Part shown: positions 1-8,828 of the stretch, in pieces
Numbering within the stretch: the stretch's first letter is position 1
How the letters are laid out: each line of letters starts with the position of its first letter
Assembly: GCF_052180255.1 (NCBI RefSeq)
Contig: NZ_CP197466.1
Coordinates: 372,001-436,000, forward strand
Length of the DNA: 64,000 nucleotides
Direction: 5' to 3'
Source: Paenibacillus_AM sp052180255
Lineage (GTDB): Bacteria > Bacillota > Bacilli > Paenibacillales > NBRC-103111
The notes under the pieces: model-generated
Seen by the model: only the letters and a program-made list of their open reading frames with translations
Database searches by the model: none
Told to the model about the DNA's origin: nothing
Translations under genes and position numbers: made by a program

Positions 1-2
1 CA

Positions 3-710
3 TACAATGAAATTCCGGTATTTCTCGGTAACGGATCTGTTAAACTCACCGTACTTTCCCCTACTGATATTGAACTTAGTGACTTGGAAAGAGTGTGGAG
101 AAAAGAACTGCGTCGAACTTTTCCCAAGATGCCATTGACATCAGATCCATGTTTTGATGATGCTGTAGAATATGTTTCTGAATATCTGGAACCCAAAGGG
201 GGCGGTGTAGGTAGAACGAATGTATCCACGACAGGTTCTATAAAGAAATTGTCAATGTCTCCCTTTTTTGAAGATGGTGATGAGATTAATGCTAGTTCCA
301 TTACTTTTATTTTAGAACATAAAGATAAAAAAATGCTTTTTTTAGGAGATTGTCCACCCTCAATAACAATTCGACAACTTAAAGCTCTTTTCTCTACTAC
401 AGAGGTACCGCCTTACTTTGATTTAATTAAAGTTTCTCATCATGGAAGTCAATTTAATACGAATATGGATCTCCTTAATATGATCGATTCAAAGAATTAC
501 TTAATATCTACTAATGGTTCAGGTCACGGGCATCCTGACATGGAGACCTTATCCAGAATAGTTGCTAGAAAATCTACTTTCACAAGAAATTTATTTTTCT
601 CGTATCCAACTCCTTCGGCAATCTCAATGAATAAGGGAGAATTGAAGAAGGAGTTTAACTATGAAGTATTTTACCCAAGTACTGAAGAGAGTGTAATAGT
701 ACACCTATAA
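3..710 (+). CDS. ComEC-like metallo-beta-lactamase fold protein (5' end outside window)
   Basis: The reading frame is open to the left edge, so the N-terminus, including the expected HxHxDH metal motif, lies outside. What is visible is the C-terminal half of a ComEC/Rec2-type MBL domain: an ITLLSP-like strand (VKLTVLSPT), the FLGD strand, then KVSHHGSQFNT and the terminal STNGSGHGHP segment that carry metal-ligand histidines. Family members are metal-dependent hydrolases, several of them nucleases. The stop is only 15 bp before the GTG of the protease gene, so it is co-transcribed with the ABC-3C genes. Inference: an accessory nuclease of that system. The substrate cannot be read from the sequence. 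A TTG at 84 is an internal codon, not the start. Confidence 0.8.
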   Translation, partial: YNEIPVFLGNGSVKLTVLSPTDIELSDLERVWRKELRRTFPKMPLTSDPCFDDAVEYVSEYLEPKGGGVGRTNVSTTGSIKKLSMSPFFEDGDEINASSITFILEHKDKKMLFLGDCPPSITIRQLKALFSTTEVPPYFDLIKVSHHGSQFNTNMDLLNMIDSKNYLISTNGSGHGHPDMETLSRIVARKSTFTRNLFFSYPTPSAISMNKGELKKEFNYEVFYPSTEESVIVHL

Positions 711-725
711 CTAGGGGGAGCATCA

Positions 726-2093
726 GTGAATCAAAATGACTTTAAATCTATTGCTAAAGTACGTTGTGGGAGTGAGAATGGAACGGGCTTTTTAATAAAT
801 GAAACTACGTTGATTACAGCCAGACATGTTATTGACGATAACTTAGATCCGAACGAGTTAAAACCTGTGTTTATTATGTTTGAAAATAATATTGAAATAC
901 AGGCAACGGTTATTTTTCCAAACGATCCTTATGTTGGGTTGGATTTTTCAATTTTGTCGTTGCCTGTAGGGGGGGGATATTCTCCTACACTACCACTAAG
1001 TATACAAGGCCTTGAGTTAAATGAGAAATGGCAAGCCTTTGGATTTCCGGATACTCAGAAAGACTGGGGGCAACCATTTCGAGGAACCATATCACAAGTG
1101 TTTGATGAGAGAGAGGAATGTGACTCTGATTTAGATTTAGCTTGTGAATTTCCTATAATAACGGATCCTAGATTTATAACTCATGGAGCATCCGGATCAC
1201 CTATAGTAGTTAACCGTGCGATAGTCGGTATTATGAAAGATAAACCGCCTGGTGGAGGAATTATCGGCGCTACTTCGATTAAACGTTGCCTGCCGATACT
1301 AAGGTCAATGAATATATCCTTTTCTATTCGAGATATAAATTACAGCGAAATAGAAAGTTCAAGTGCCCTTAGTGTAGATGGGATGACCATCTTTGAGAGG
1401 CAATATGATTCCGAAAAAGAAATCGTTATGGGATTAATCGAGAACTTTCCACCAGAAACACATCCTATTTTAATGGAGAGTTTAGTTCAATCTATAGAAA
1501 GTATTATGAAAACAGATGCAGAGAAACTTCGGACATTCTGTCAACGCTATAGACATCCCTTTAATGGATTGAGTACTGTTTCAGGCATAGAGCAATTACT
1601 GGAGTTAATAACCATCCTGAGATGTGGATATAAGGAGTTAAGTTTTATTCATAATGATATAAATGCAAATTTGAGTCTAGACGAAAATGAAGAGCTATTT
1701 GCATATCTTATCTTCTCAACAAAAAGGCATGCGAGAATGCCTGAACTTGTTTTAGACCTTTTTCGAGAAAAGGCAGCAACAGCAACAGGAAAAAAAGAAC
1801 TTCGTCGTGGCGAAGCACTATTCCCGTTCCCTTTAATATTGGACAATTGTAGTAAAAACAAGAAAACTAATCTATGCAGAAGATGCCAAAATAAGTTTTC
1901 CTTTGAGGATATTTTGATTGATTTTACTAAGGTTAACGAACAAGGATATTTTCAGGGGCTAGAAGAGAACAATTATAAAAGTTTAAACGGAACAAAGGTG
2001 CTGTGCGGTGAGTGTATTAGAACTTTGCACAATCACGTAACTAACGTAGAAGAATTAGAGTTTCATGTTAGGGAGATGAACTATCTTGATTGA
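726..2093 (+). CDS. Trypsin-like serine protease with C-terminal zinc-binding domain (ABC-3C effector candidate)
   Basis: 455 aa, GTG start behind AGGGGGA. Residues 1-200 form a trypsin/DegP-like fold with all three catalytic positions: His in TARHV, Asp in LDFSIL and Ser in GASGSP, plus the N-terminal GTGFLI strand. There is no signal peptide or membrane segment, so it acts in the cytoplasm. Residues about 220-455 are mostly helical and end in a four-cysteine site (LCRRC and, about 55 residues later, LCGEC), which should bind zinc. In ABC three-component systems a toxic enzyme carries such a C-terminal domain that couples it to the ATPase. The next gene overlaps its end by 8 bp. Inference: the effector protease. 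Its target is unknown. Confidence 0.75.
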   Translation: MNQNDFKSIAKVRCGSENGTGFLINETTLITARHVIDDNLDPNELKPVFIMFENNIEIQATVIFPNDPYVGLDFSILSLPVGGGYSPTLPLSIQGLELNEKWQAFGFPDTQKDWGQPFRGTISQVFDEREECDSDLDLACEFPIITDPRFITHGASGSPIVVNRAIVGIMKDKPPGGGIIGATSIKRCLPILRSMNISFSIRDINYSEIESSSALSVDGMTIFERQYDSEKEIVMGLIENFPPETHPILMESLVQSIESIMKTDAEKLRTFCQRYRHPFNGLSTVSGIEQLLELITILRCGYKELSFIHNDINANLSLDENEELFAYLIFSTKRHARMPELVLDLFREKAATATGKKELRRGEALFPFPLILDNCSKNKKTNLCRRCQNKFSFEDILIDFTKVNEQGYFQGLEENNYKSLNGTKVLCGECIRTLHNHVTNVEELEFHVREMNYLD

Positions 2094-2634
2094 AGAACTT
2101 ATTGAATTCTTTGAGAAAAATGAATTTATAAAACTAAATCAGCTTAAGTTCAATTATCTTAATGCAGTGTGTGTTTCGCCTGAGCGGATTTACGGCTTTG
2201 TTCAGTTTGAAACCGAAGCTGAGTTGAGAGAAAACTGGGAAAAAGCTGCTGATGAATTAGCTGTTAAATTGCAGAGTCGTTTGATTAAAGAGCTCCATAT
2301 GCTTAAATGGGATGTTTATCTTATAGTTATCATCACACAAAATCAAATTGACACGTCATATCGAAAATTGATTGAGAATGACCGACACTATTTCAGGAAA
2401 ATTGTTATTACAAAAAATGATGCTCCCTACATAAACAGAATTCCCTTTGTCCTTGATTTAACCAGTAATAAGGAACTACTTATTTTTAATGATAACGAGT
2501 TTCTTGAAGAATTCCGAGAGTGTCTGCAAAAATCAACATTAAGTAAGTTGCCTCTGGACTTCTTTAACCCTAAGTTAACAGCTGATCAATTGATTGATTT
2601 TTTTAGTTCAATTAAAAAGGATGATTTAAATTGA
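2086..2634 (+). CDS. Small ABC-3C middle component-like protein
   Basis: 182 aa, TTG start inside the end of the protease gene (8-bp overlap), and its own stop overlaps the ATPase start by 4 bp. It has no catalytic motif I can recognise. It is a soluble alpha/beta protein with a central hydrophobic strand (DVYLIVIIT), and its length and position match the middle component (MC1 type) of ABC three-component systems, thought to bridge effector and ATPase. The family call rests on context and general pattern, not on a diagnostic motif. The two nested overlaps imply translational coupling, as expected for subunits of one complex. Confidence 0.6.
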   Translation: MIEELIEFFEKNEFIKLNQLKFNYLNAVCVSPERIYGFVQFETEAELRENWEKAADELAVKLQSRLIKELHMLKWDVYLIVIITQNQIDTSYRKLIENDRHYFRKIVITKNDAPYINRIPFVLDLTSNKELLIFNDNEFLEEFRECLQKSTLSKLPLDFFNPKLTADQLIDFFSSIKKDDLN

Positions 2635-5486
2635 AGATAAGATCATTGAAAATATGTGGGTTTCGAGGATTTTCTGATGAAACTATTTTCCGTTTTAATG
2701 ATGCGAAGGTAATATTACTGTATGGACCAAATGGACATGGAAAAACATCAGTGTTTGATGCTATTGAATGGGTGCTTTCAGGAGAAATTCACAGATTTAA
2801 TCAAGCCACTGACGAAAGAAACAGAACACGATTCATTAGGAATATGCATACGAGTCCGTTAAAAGAGACGTATGTAGAATTAGATCTTATTGCCCCTAAT
2901 GGGGAGATATTCAAAGTAAAGAGAACATGTACTGCCAGACCTCAGGATACGACGGATTATGGAAAACATGAACTGGAACTTCATTGGTCAAAGCCTATTG
3001 ATGGAAGAACCAAGTTGATGGATGCGCAAGCGGAGTATCTGTTAAAAAGACTATTAGTAAAAACAGCTTGGATTGAAAAAGTTGAAGTTTCCCGTGGACT
3101 ACACCTCACTCATATTTTGGGGCAAGAGAAATTAAATGAATTTCTTCGAGGAATGAAAGACGGTGATAGATACGATTCTCTTTCGTTGCTGTTTGGAACC
3201 GAGCATTTCTTGAAATATAAAGATTTATATAATGAACTGATCAAAAAAATAAACGATCGAGTTCATCAAATAGAAGGTCAAATTACTGAGGGTACTCGAA
3301 AGAAGACAGAATTAAAAGCGTCCATTGATGAACTGAGCAAAAAAGTTTCTGATCAAAATCAGAAAATTTTGAGCATTTACCTTAGCGAATATAAGGACAA
3401 TTTCTCAGCTCCTGAAAACCTATTTGAAAAAGAGGACTGGAACGCTTTAATACCATTAATTGAGAAAGAAACCGAGACGCTAAAACAGAGAAGATATGAT
3501 TTAGAAAATAGGGAACGGCGTATTAAGGATCTAGAAGATATTAGATCAAAGTGGCTAACCGATTTGGAGAAATTAAACATAGAAGTAGGCAGATTGGATA
3601 AATTAAAAAATCACCGTAATGATTACAATATGCTTAATTTGGTTTCTAGCCTGACCAATCGCAACAACCAATATGAGGAGTCTCTTATTTTCATTAAAGA
3701 TAAGAACATAGAAATTGACAGTACTAAACAGGCAATCGAGACAATTAAAGCTTCGGTGCACATATCTGACAACTTCAATAAAGTAGTTACAGAGAGCATA
3801 GAAAATTTAAGGAACAATAAATATGACTTAATCAAGGATGTCCAAATTGCACATGAGAATTTTATATGGAAATCTAAAACATCGGAGCTCTTGAAAATTA
3901 TTAGTGTAACTCAATCTTCTATTGTAGATGTATCGAGTATCCATGCTAGTACGAGTAGCTCGCTGAAACTTTTAGAAGAATCCGTTTTAGCGTTACATGG
4001 TATAGATCAGAAATATAAAAATTTTCTTAGTAGCTTATCTGATTATCTATCCGTAGAAGAGGAGATAAATAGTTGCCCTGCTTGTGGAACAGAAGGGATT
4101 AACAAGCCACAATTACAACTACGAATTCAATTGGAACAAGCCCAAATTCATAATGAATTACCATTACTGGAACAAAAAATTAAAGAGATGAAAGATAAAT
4201 TTGAAAAAGAGAAAATTAAATTAAATGAATTGAATTTGCATATCGAAAAATCCTATTTAGAGATCAAAACAATTCTAAAAAGCGCTGAAGAAGAATGTCA
4301 GAATAAGAAAGACCATATGTTAAAAATGGAAAAAGAAATACAGAATTTGAGTGCTCAAATAGAATTGAGGAATAAATTCATTCAAGAATACAATGAGGAT
4401 TTACTGAGAATTGGTTTAAATGAAACTGTAGAAAATAAAATGGGCAAATTACTACAGTTAGAGCAGCAATTCGCAGAAAATTTATTGGTACTAACAGCAG
4501 AGGAAAAAGCTGATTTACCCCAAGAAATTAAAAAAACTGAAGAAACTATTGCTGAAAATCGAGCCTTTGTTGAATCCTTTATATGTAAGCTATTGCTTGC
4601 GGGTGCGCCTTCGCAGGCTAAACAGTGGAGCGTTGAGGAAATAGAGGGTTTTATTCAAGATGCCTTAAAAAATTTACAGAGTGATAAAGAGAAGCTGATT
4701 CATCTAGAATCAGTAATTATTATGTCGATAACTGCAATAGAAAATGCTAAAGAAGAATTGTTATTAAAGACACGTCAAGAAGAAATGCGTGTGCAACAGA
4801 ATCACTTAGAGCATTTAGACCAACTTAAAAAAACAGCCCATGAAGATCAAGATACTATCAAAGATCTAATTAACAATGTTAAACCAGCTGTTGACCAATT
4901 GAATGAAAAAATGATTTCTGAATTATTCGATACGATTCAGAAAATCTTCTCCAGGATTAATTCGCATCCTGTTTATAACCATATTAATTTTAATAAAGAA
5001 TTCAGGCATAGATCTTACAGATTACTGATTTATGTATTAACTGGATATGATGAGAAACAAACGCAGGCAAATGCAACATACATTTTCAGTTCAGCACAAA
5101 TTAACTCGATAGCACTATCTTTTTTTATGGCTATGGGCGTACACCAACAGTGGTCTAGTCTACAACTTATGGGTATGGATGATCCAATCCAAAGTATGGA
5201 TGAGATTAATGTTTTATCACTAATTGATTTAATTCGTTTATTTATAGAAAAGTATGATAAGCAGTTTATTATCTCAACCCATGATTATAGGTTTTACCAA
5301 ATGATGTTGAAAAAATTTAGAAATCAAGATATTGCGGTAATTGAGTATGAAGGATATAGCGAAAAAGGTCCGCTTATAAAGCAACAGGTTAGTGAAAACG
5401 CAGAAATAGAGAATGTATTGATTATACCTGCTGAAGACCCAATTTCGATATCCAAGTTATTAGGACTTAATGATGCATCATTATAA
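2631..5486 (+). CDS. SMC/Rad50-like AAA ABC ATPase (ABC-3C core)
   Basis: 951 aa, TTG start overlapping the previous stop. Walker A is at residues about 30-40 (GPNGHGKTS). Long coiled coils run from about 200 to 770 and are interrupted by a Rad50-type zinc hook (CPACG, near residue 483). The C-terminal half-site has a signature-like FSSAQINS, a Walker B/D-loop stretch MGMDDPIQSMD and the switch histidine in ISTHD. The architecture is that of nucleic-acid-sensing ABC ATPases that gate an effector. Codon use is AT-rich compared with the genes after 10.8 kb. Both nucleotide half-sites look intact, so the ATPase should be active even though the nuclease gene downstream is broken. Confidence 0.9.
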   Translation: MKIRSLKICGFRGFSDETIFRFNDAKVILLYGPNGHGKTSVFDAIEWVLSGEIHRFNQATDERNRTRFIRNMHTSPLKETYVELDLIAPNGEIFKVKRTCTARPQDTTDYGKHELELHWSKPIDGRTKLMDAQAEYLLKRLLVKTAWIEKVEVSRGLHLTHILGQEKLNEFLRGMKDGDRYDSLSLLFGTEHFLKYKDLYNELIKKINDRVHQIEGQITEGTRKKTELKASIDELSKKVSDQNQKILSIYLSEYKDNFSAPENLFEKEDWNALIPLIEKETETLKQRRYDLENRERRIKDLEDIRSKWLTDLEKLNIEVGRLDKLKNHRNDYNMLNLVSSLTNRNNQYEESLIFIKDKNIEIDSTKQAIETIKASVHISDNFNKVVTESIENLRNNKYDLIKDVQIAHENFIWKSKTSELLKIISVTQSSIVDVSSIHASTSSSLKLLEESVLALHGIDQKYKNFLSSLSDYLSVEEEINSCPACGTEGINKPQLQLRIQLEQAQIHNELPLLEQKIKEMKDKFEKEKIKLNELNLHIEKSYLEIKTILKSAEEECQNKKDHMLKMEKEIQNLSAQIELRNKFIQEYNEDLLRIGLNETVENKMGKLLQLEQQFAENLLVLTAEEKADLPQEIKKTEETIAENRAFVESFICKLLLAGAPSQAKQWSVEEIEGFIQDALKNLQSDKEKLIHLESVIIMSITAIENAKEELLLKTRQEEMRVQQNHLEHLDQLKKTAHEDQDTIKDLINNVKPAVDQLNEKMISELFDTIQKIFSRINSHPVYNHINFNKEFRHRSYRLLIYVLTGYDEKQTQANATYIFSSAQINSIALSFFMAMGVHQQWSSLQLMGMDDPIQSMDEINVLSLIDLIRLFIEKYDKQFIISTHDYRFYQMMLKKFRNQDIAVIEYEGYSEKGPLIKQQVSENAEIENVLIIPAEDPISISKLLGLNDASL

Positions 5487-5514
5487 GAAGTTTTCATTTT
5501 AAGAGGAGGTACTA

Positions 5515-6685
5515 ATGGCGGTAAGTTTAGTATCTAATGATTTATTAGATCGTTTTAAAGGATTATTAGATGAAACTGAGAATGAATTAAATATTATTCC
5601 CCATTCGTTGGAACGCAAACTGCTACTCTATTGGCAGACTGGCTAAAATTGAATCCAACCATTAGTTGCAACATTATTACCAGATTTTATAGGGAGGATT
5701 TTGTAGAGCGAGTTAGCAGCATTTACGGATTAGAACGCTTGCTCCATGCAAAGGCTAAGATTTATGCTTTAATCGATTTACATTCCAAGCTTTACTCGTT
5801 TGATGCCCACTCCGTTATCATAGGTTCAGCCAACTTTACACAAGGTGGCTTTTTATCTAACCACGAGGTCTGTGTCATAATGGATGATGAGCCAGAAATA
5901 ACTGAAAAGGCAAATGAATACTTCTACGATTTGCTAGATCAGATTCAATTGGATGGTAATGGGGTTGTTACCCAAGAATGGATTGATGAAGAAAAAAATC
6001 ATGTTTCTCAGTTAGCTGCCAATCGGCGGAATAGAAAGGTCACCTACTCTAACACTTTAAAAAGGGTGCCGTTTTAAAGAAAATGGTACATCCTGACTTG
6101 TTTGAATCGATCTTTGAGAAGTCAAATGATTTTGATGAGATGACTGGTTATTGGTTAAAGTTTGAAGGTACTGGTGAAGATCGTATTCCTAATGATTGTA
6201 ATTATAAGCTAATGAAAGATGAACGAAGATGTACTCTAGATGTCACTTATTTTCCCCGAAAACCAGGCAGCATTCAAAGTGAGGATACACTATTCTTAAT
6301 TATTGTGAGTTATGATGAACAGAATAGGCCGACCCCTATGATTGTTGGGTATGCCAAGACAAATGGATTTAAGAAGGGCAACGTAGTAAACGAAAGTGAT
6401 CCCAATGGTTCTCCTTGGACGCATCGTTTTCCGTACTATGTAGAATTTACAAGTAGCAAGGTAATTAATGCTCCAATCAAGTACGGTGTTCGTTTAGTAG
6501 ATCTATACAATAATTTGGGCAAGACAACATTTCCGTCTTTGAGAAAACGGAGAAATGTCAGTCAGCGAACTTTACAAAGTATGCATTTTAGGCGCTCACA
6601 TATTAGGATTACTCAAGAGGCATATGACTACTTAATGAACGAATTAAATGAGCGATTCCGTACTTATGGGGAATTCATTTTGTAA
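5515..6685 (+). pseudogene. Phospholipase-D-type (NgoFVII-like) nuclease gene broken by two 1-nt deletions
   Basis: A good ribosome site (GGAGG) and ATG at 5515 open a 43-codon frame that stops at 5646. The frame then shifts at the run of C near 5599-5602: restoring one base reads PFVGTQTATLLADWLKL into the PLD domain (HAKAKIY, GSANFTQGGF). A second shift lies in the A-run near 6059-6063: adding one A joins TLK to KGAVLKKM and the 200-residue C-terminal part. The repaired protein would be about 390 aa, the size expected for restriction-type PLD nucleases with a DNA-binding tail. The C-terminal part alone (ATG 6083) has no function I recognise. Downstream of the ABC-3C ATPase by 28 bp, so probably once part of the same operon. 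Sequencing error in homopolymers is the alternative. Confidence 0.75.
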
Positions 6686-6735
6686 TTCTTTTCGTAGCGT
6701 AAATAAATAGGCCTGGTAAGATGCAAATAAGGTTT

Positions 6736-6896
6736 AGAAACCAGCTTTAATGTAAATATCAGACACAAACTTTAATGTCACCATGTATTTAATGTCCTTT
6801 TTCTAGACACCAACTATATTGTAAATTAAAATAAGGGTTAAAAACATGGAATCCTTTGATTTTGCTGTTTTTTTCAGACACCAACTATAATGTCAC
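6736..6896 (+). repeat. Degenerate ~20-bp direct repeats, likely transposon-end binding sites
   Basis: Four copies of a 21-bp unit start at 6736, 6761, 6805 and 6876. The best copy begins AGACACCAACTATAATGTCA; the copies at 6761 and 6876 match at about 19 of 21 bases. Spacing is uneven (25, 44 and 71 bp). Unevenly spaced same-strand copies ending in TGTCA resemble transposase-binding sites at the ends of Tn7/Tn5053/Mu-type elements. No transposase gene of that type is in the window, so this would be one end of an element lying to the left, or a relic. It lies 50 bp after the defence operon. Confidence 0.5.
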
Positions 6897-6913
6897 TGAA
6901 CATGTTGCGCAAG

Positions 6914-6972
6914 GCAAATAAAGTCGTTACCAGCAATTTAAACTCGTGTTGAGCAATTAAAAGTCGTATCAG
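6914..6972 (+). repeat. Three tandem ~20-bp iterons, second repeat family
   Basis: Three near-tandem units start at 6914, 6933 and 6953, sharing the pattern GCAAWTWAARTCGT (for example GCAATTAAAAGTCGTATCAG). The 19-20 bp period puts all copies on one face of the helix. They are unlike the repeats just upstream. Read on the minus strand the block starts TGATACGACTT, which would fit the TG-starting, repeat-bearing end of an IS21-type element. This identification is inference only; no istAB genes are nearby. Confidence 0.45.
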
Positions 6973-6973
6973 A

Positions 6974-7020
6974 GTCGAGCAGATCCAGGATTATTTCCTG
7001 ACATTTGCTCGGCTTTTTTT
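6974..7020 (+). terminator. Rho-independent terminator
   Basis: GTCGAGCAGATCCAGGA pairs with TCCTGACATTTGCTCGGC around a TTATT loop and is followed by seven T. It ends the accessory block on the plus strand. Confidence 0.8.
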
Positions 7021-7607
7021 ATTGGGGCGGGGATAGGGATTAAGGGGAAGGTAGGAGAATGCAGGATTCTTCTCGAATCATATCTCACTTGCTTTTCTCA
7101 GGCATTCACATTCGTTCTCTCAGGCGATTCCTGTACCTTTATTCAGCTATGTTACCCGTCCTTTTAAATTGCATTTCCCAAGCCCTCCTAATCCCCAATC
7201 TCTGTCTTATCTCCTACTGTAATTAGAAAATAAAGTATTTTCTTAGTGCTTAGGTTAAGATAAATCCCCTGTGTAAGCACTACATGCTACCCGCGTACGT
7301 TCTCTAATAGGTGATTGGAAATGAAAAATAATGAGGAGGACGTAGCCCAAGCGAAGGCGCGGGAGGGTTCTTTTTATTGAACTAACGAGAAGTTTAGCTC
7401 AATATACTGACAAGTGAAAGAATGAGGAAATCCATGATATTTAGAGATATACAGAGTTATTGTTTTCTGAAAAGCCCAAATTAAAGCATTGTAATGCGGG
7501 AGTGTAATGAAGGGAAAAAAGAGAACGTACGTTTTTGTAGTTTGTAAAAATTGGTTTCTCCTTTTATGATTGTAACAAATGAATCTATTAATAGAGGAGA
7601 TGTCTAT
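7021..7607. other. Gene-poor gap with a 12-bp inverted repeat pair
   Basis: No convincing gene. CGTACGTTCTCT at 7294-7305 is repeated exactly in inverted orientation at 7520-7531 (AGAGAACGTACG). Between the arms is a 19-codon open frame (7321-7380, ATG to TGA) preceded only by weak ribosome-site matches. It could be a leader peptide for the methyltransferase or chance. The rest is AT-rich and shows nothing I can name. Confidence 0.4.
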
Positions 7608-8396
7608 ATGAGCAATATTCTATTAAACTCAAGAAATAACACTCTTGATACTAAAGGGGTTTTAGAACAAAATAAAATGTTTTGGGATAAAACTGCTGAT
7701 AAATGGTTTGGTGTAACTGCACTCCCAGAACTCGGTTGTTTGATTCCAACAGAAGAAGATTTACATTTGTTTGGTGATGTGTCTGGTAAAAAAGTTCTTG
7801 AAATTGGTTGTGGAAGTGGGCACTCACTTAAATACAATGGTGACCATGGTGCTTCAGAACTTTGGGGACTCGATATGTCAACACAGCAAATTGAAAATGC
7901 AAACCAATATTTGAAAGAATGCGGATATGAAGCACATTTATTTAATAGCCCTATGGAAGTGAATCCTGGCTTACCAATCGATTATTTCGATATTGTTTAT
8001 TCAATATATGCGATCGGCTGGGCTACAGATTTACAAAAAACATTTAATTTAATTGCTTCCTATTTAAAAAATGATGGTACTTTTATTTTTAGCTGGGATC
8101 ATCCTGTTACGAGATGTATGGAAGTTGAAGATAATAATCTTGTAGTTAAAAGCTCATATTACGATGAGAACCTTGTAACTTATGAAAAATATGGCTTCGA
8201 TGTTTCACTCAGCAAAAGGAAAATTTCAACGTATATTAACGCTTTATCGAAAGCAGGATTTTTTATTGAGGAAATGATTGAAGAAACTGATAAACAAACC
8301 TTTGAAAGTGAGAGTGGAGTTAAACAGGAGTATCATTCTGCTTTTACTGCGAAACAGTTTCCCTTGTCCTTCGTTATTAAAGCAAGGAAACTATAA
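7608..8396 (+). CDS. Class I SAM-dependent methyltransferase
   Basis: 262 aa from the ATG at 7608, chosen because GAGGAG lies 9 bp upstream; the frame is open further up to a TTG at 7551 without a ribosome site. Motif I is VLEIGCGSG with the acidic end of strand 2 in LWGLDMS. A methyltransferase-11-type fold follows (DIVYSIYAIGW, then a long C-terminal part FIFSWDHPV). Such proteins methylate small molecules; the substrate is not evident. It stands alone after the transposon-like repeats and before the IS110 relic, so it may be cargo of mobile DNA. Confidence 0.85.
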   Translation: MSNILLNSRNNTLDTKGVLEQNKMFWDKTADKWFGVTALPELGCLIPTEEDLHLFGDVSGKKVLEIGCGSGHSLKYNGDHGASELWGLDMSTQQIENANQYLKECGYEAHLFNSPMEVNPGLPIDYFDIVYSIYAIGWATDLQKTFNLIASYLKNDGTFIFSWDHPVTRCMEVEDNNLVVKSSYYDENLVTYEKYGFDVSLSKRKISTYINALSKAGFFIEEMIEETDKQTFESESGVKQEYHSAFTAKQFPLSFVIKARKL

Positions 8397-8494
8397 TCGG
8401 AGATTTAATCTGTAAAAAATTAAACTTACGGGAAACGGTAGTTTTATAAATTGGCTTTTACCACTTTTGAGCAACATGCTAAAATACATTAGTA

Positions 8495-8758
8495 GTACCA
8501 GTTAACCTCTGAGCCTAATGTGGAGCTTAGAAAGACTTCTATAAAGTATTTGTGGTAACTGGTACGATATTTAGAAGGAATTAGCCCCTAATAGGCGTAT
8601 ATATAATTGTGCAGTGACCTCTCAGGGAACAACCGCCCAGAATAGGTTTGGAGCCAGCAGGACATCCTCCTGGACTTCTTTAACAGAAATGAGGCGCTCC
8701 ATGTTTTTGGCGCTGCACATTTGATGATTATTCAACCTGTCGAAATGACAGGTTTTTT
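8495..8758 (+). ncRNA. Structured non-coding segment upstream of the IS110 transposase, bridge-RNA candidate
   Basis: Arm GTACCAGTTAACC (8495-8507) pairs with GGTAACTGGTAC (8554-8565) in 12 pairs with one bulge. A second domain is closed by GTGCAG (8609-8614) with CTGCAC (8713-8718) and contains CAGGA-CATCC-TCCTG. The segment ends in a terminator at 8734-8758. No coding frame is plausible. IS110 elements of the IS110 subgroup are known to encode a two-loop guide (bridge) RNA upstream of the recombinase. The two-domain layout fits that idea, but the terminator and the roughly 240 bp to the transposase start do not fit perfectly. It could also be an unrelated small RNA. Confidence 0.4.
8734..8758 (+). 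terminator. Rho-independent terminator of the structured RNA
   Basis: AACCTGTC, loop GAAAT, GACAGGTT, then six T. This is a textbook hairpin, and it separates the structured segment from the transposase gene. Confidence 0.8.
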
Positions 8759-8770
8759 GCATAGAAAAAC

Positions 8771-8828
8771 AAAGAACTTAACAGAGAAAGCAGGAAATTG
8801 TTTCCTTATGTCGAAAGAACTTAACAGA
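8771..8828 (+). repeat. 15-bp direct repeat
   Basis: AAAGAACTTAACAGA occurs exactly at 8771-8785 and 8814-8828, 43 bp apart, in the leader of the IS110 relic. TTAACAGA also occurs near 8679. Function unknown. It could be part of the left end of the IS. Confidence 0.5.

Noticed and set aside
6736..6972. CRISPR array
   Set aside because: Repeats are imperfect, unevenly spaced or nearly tandem without unique spacers, and no cas genes are present.
8609..8718. Cobalamin or other known riboswitch
   Set aside because: The GCCAG segment recalls the B12 box, but the rest of the conserved core is missing and no matching gene follows.
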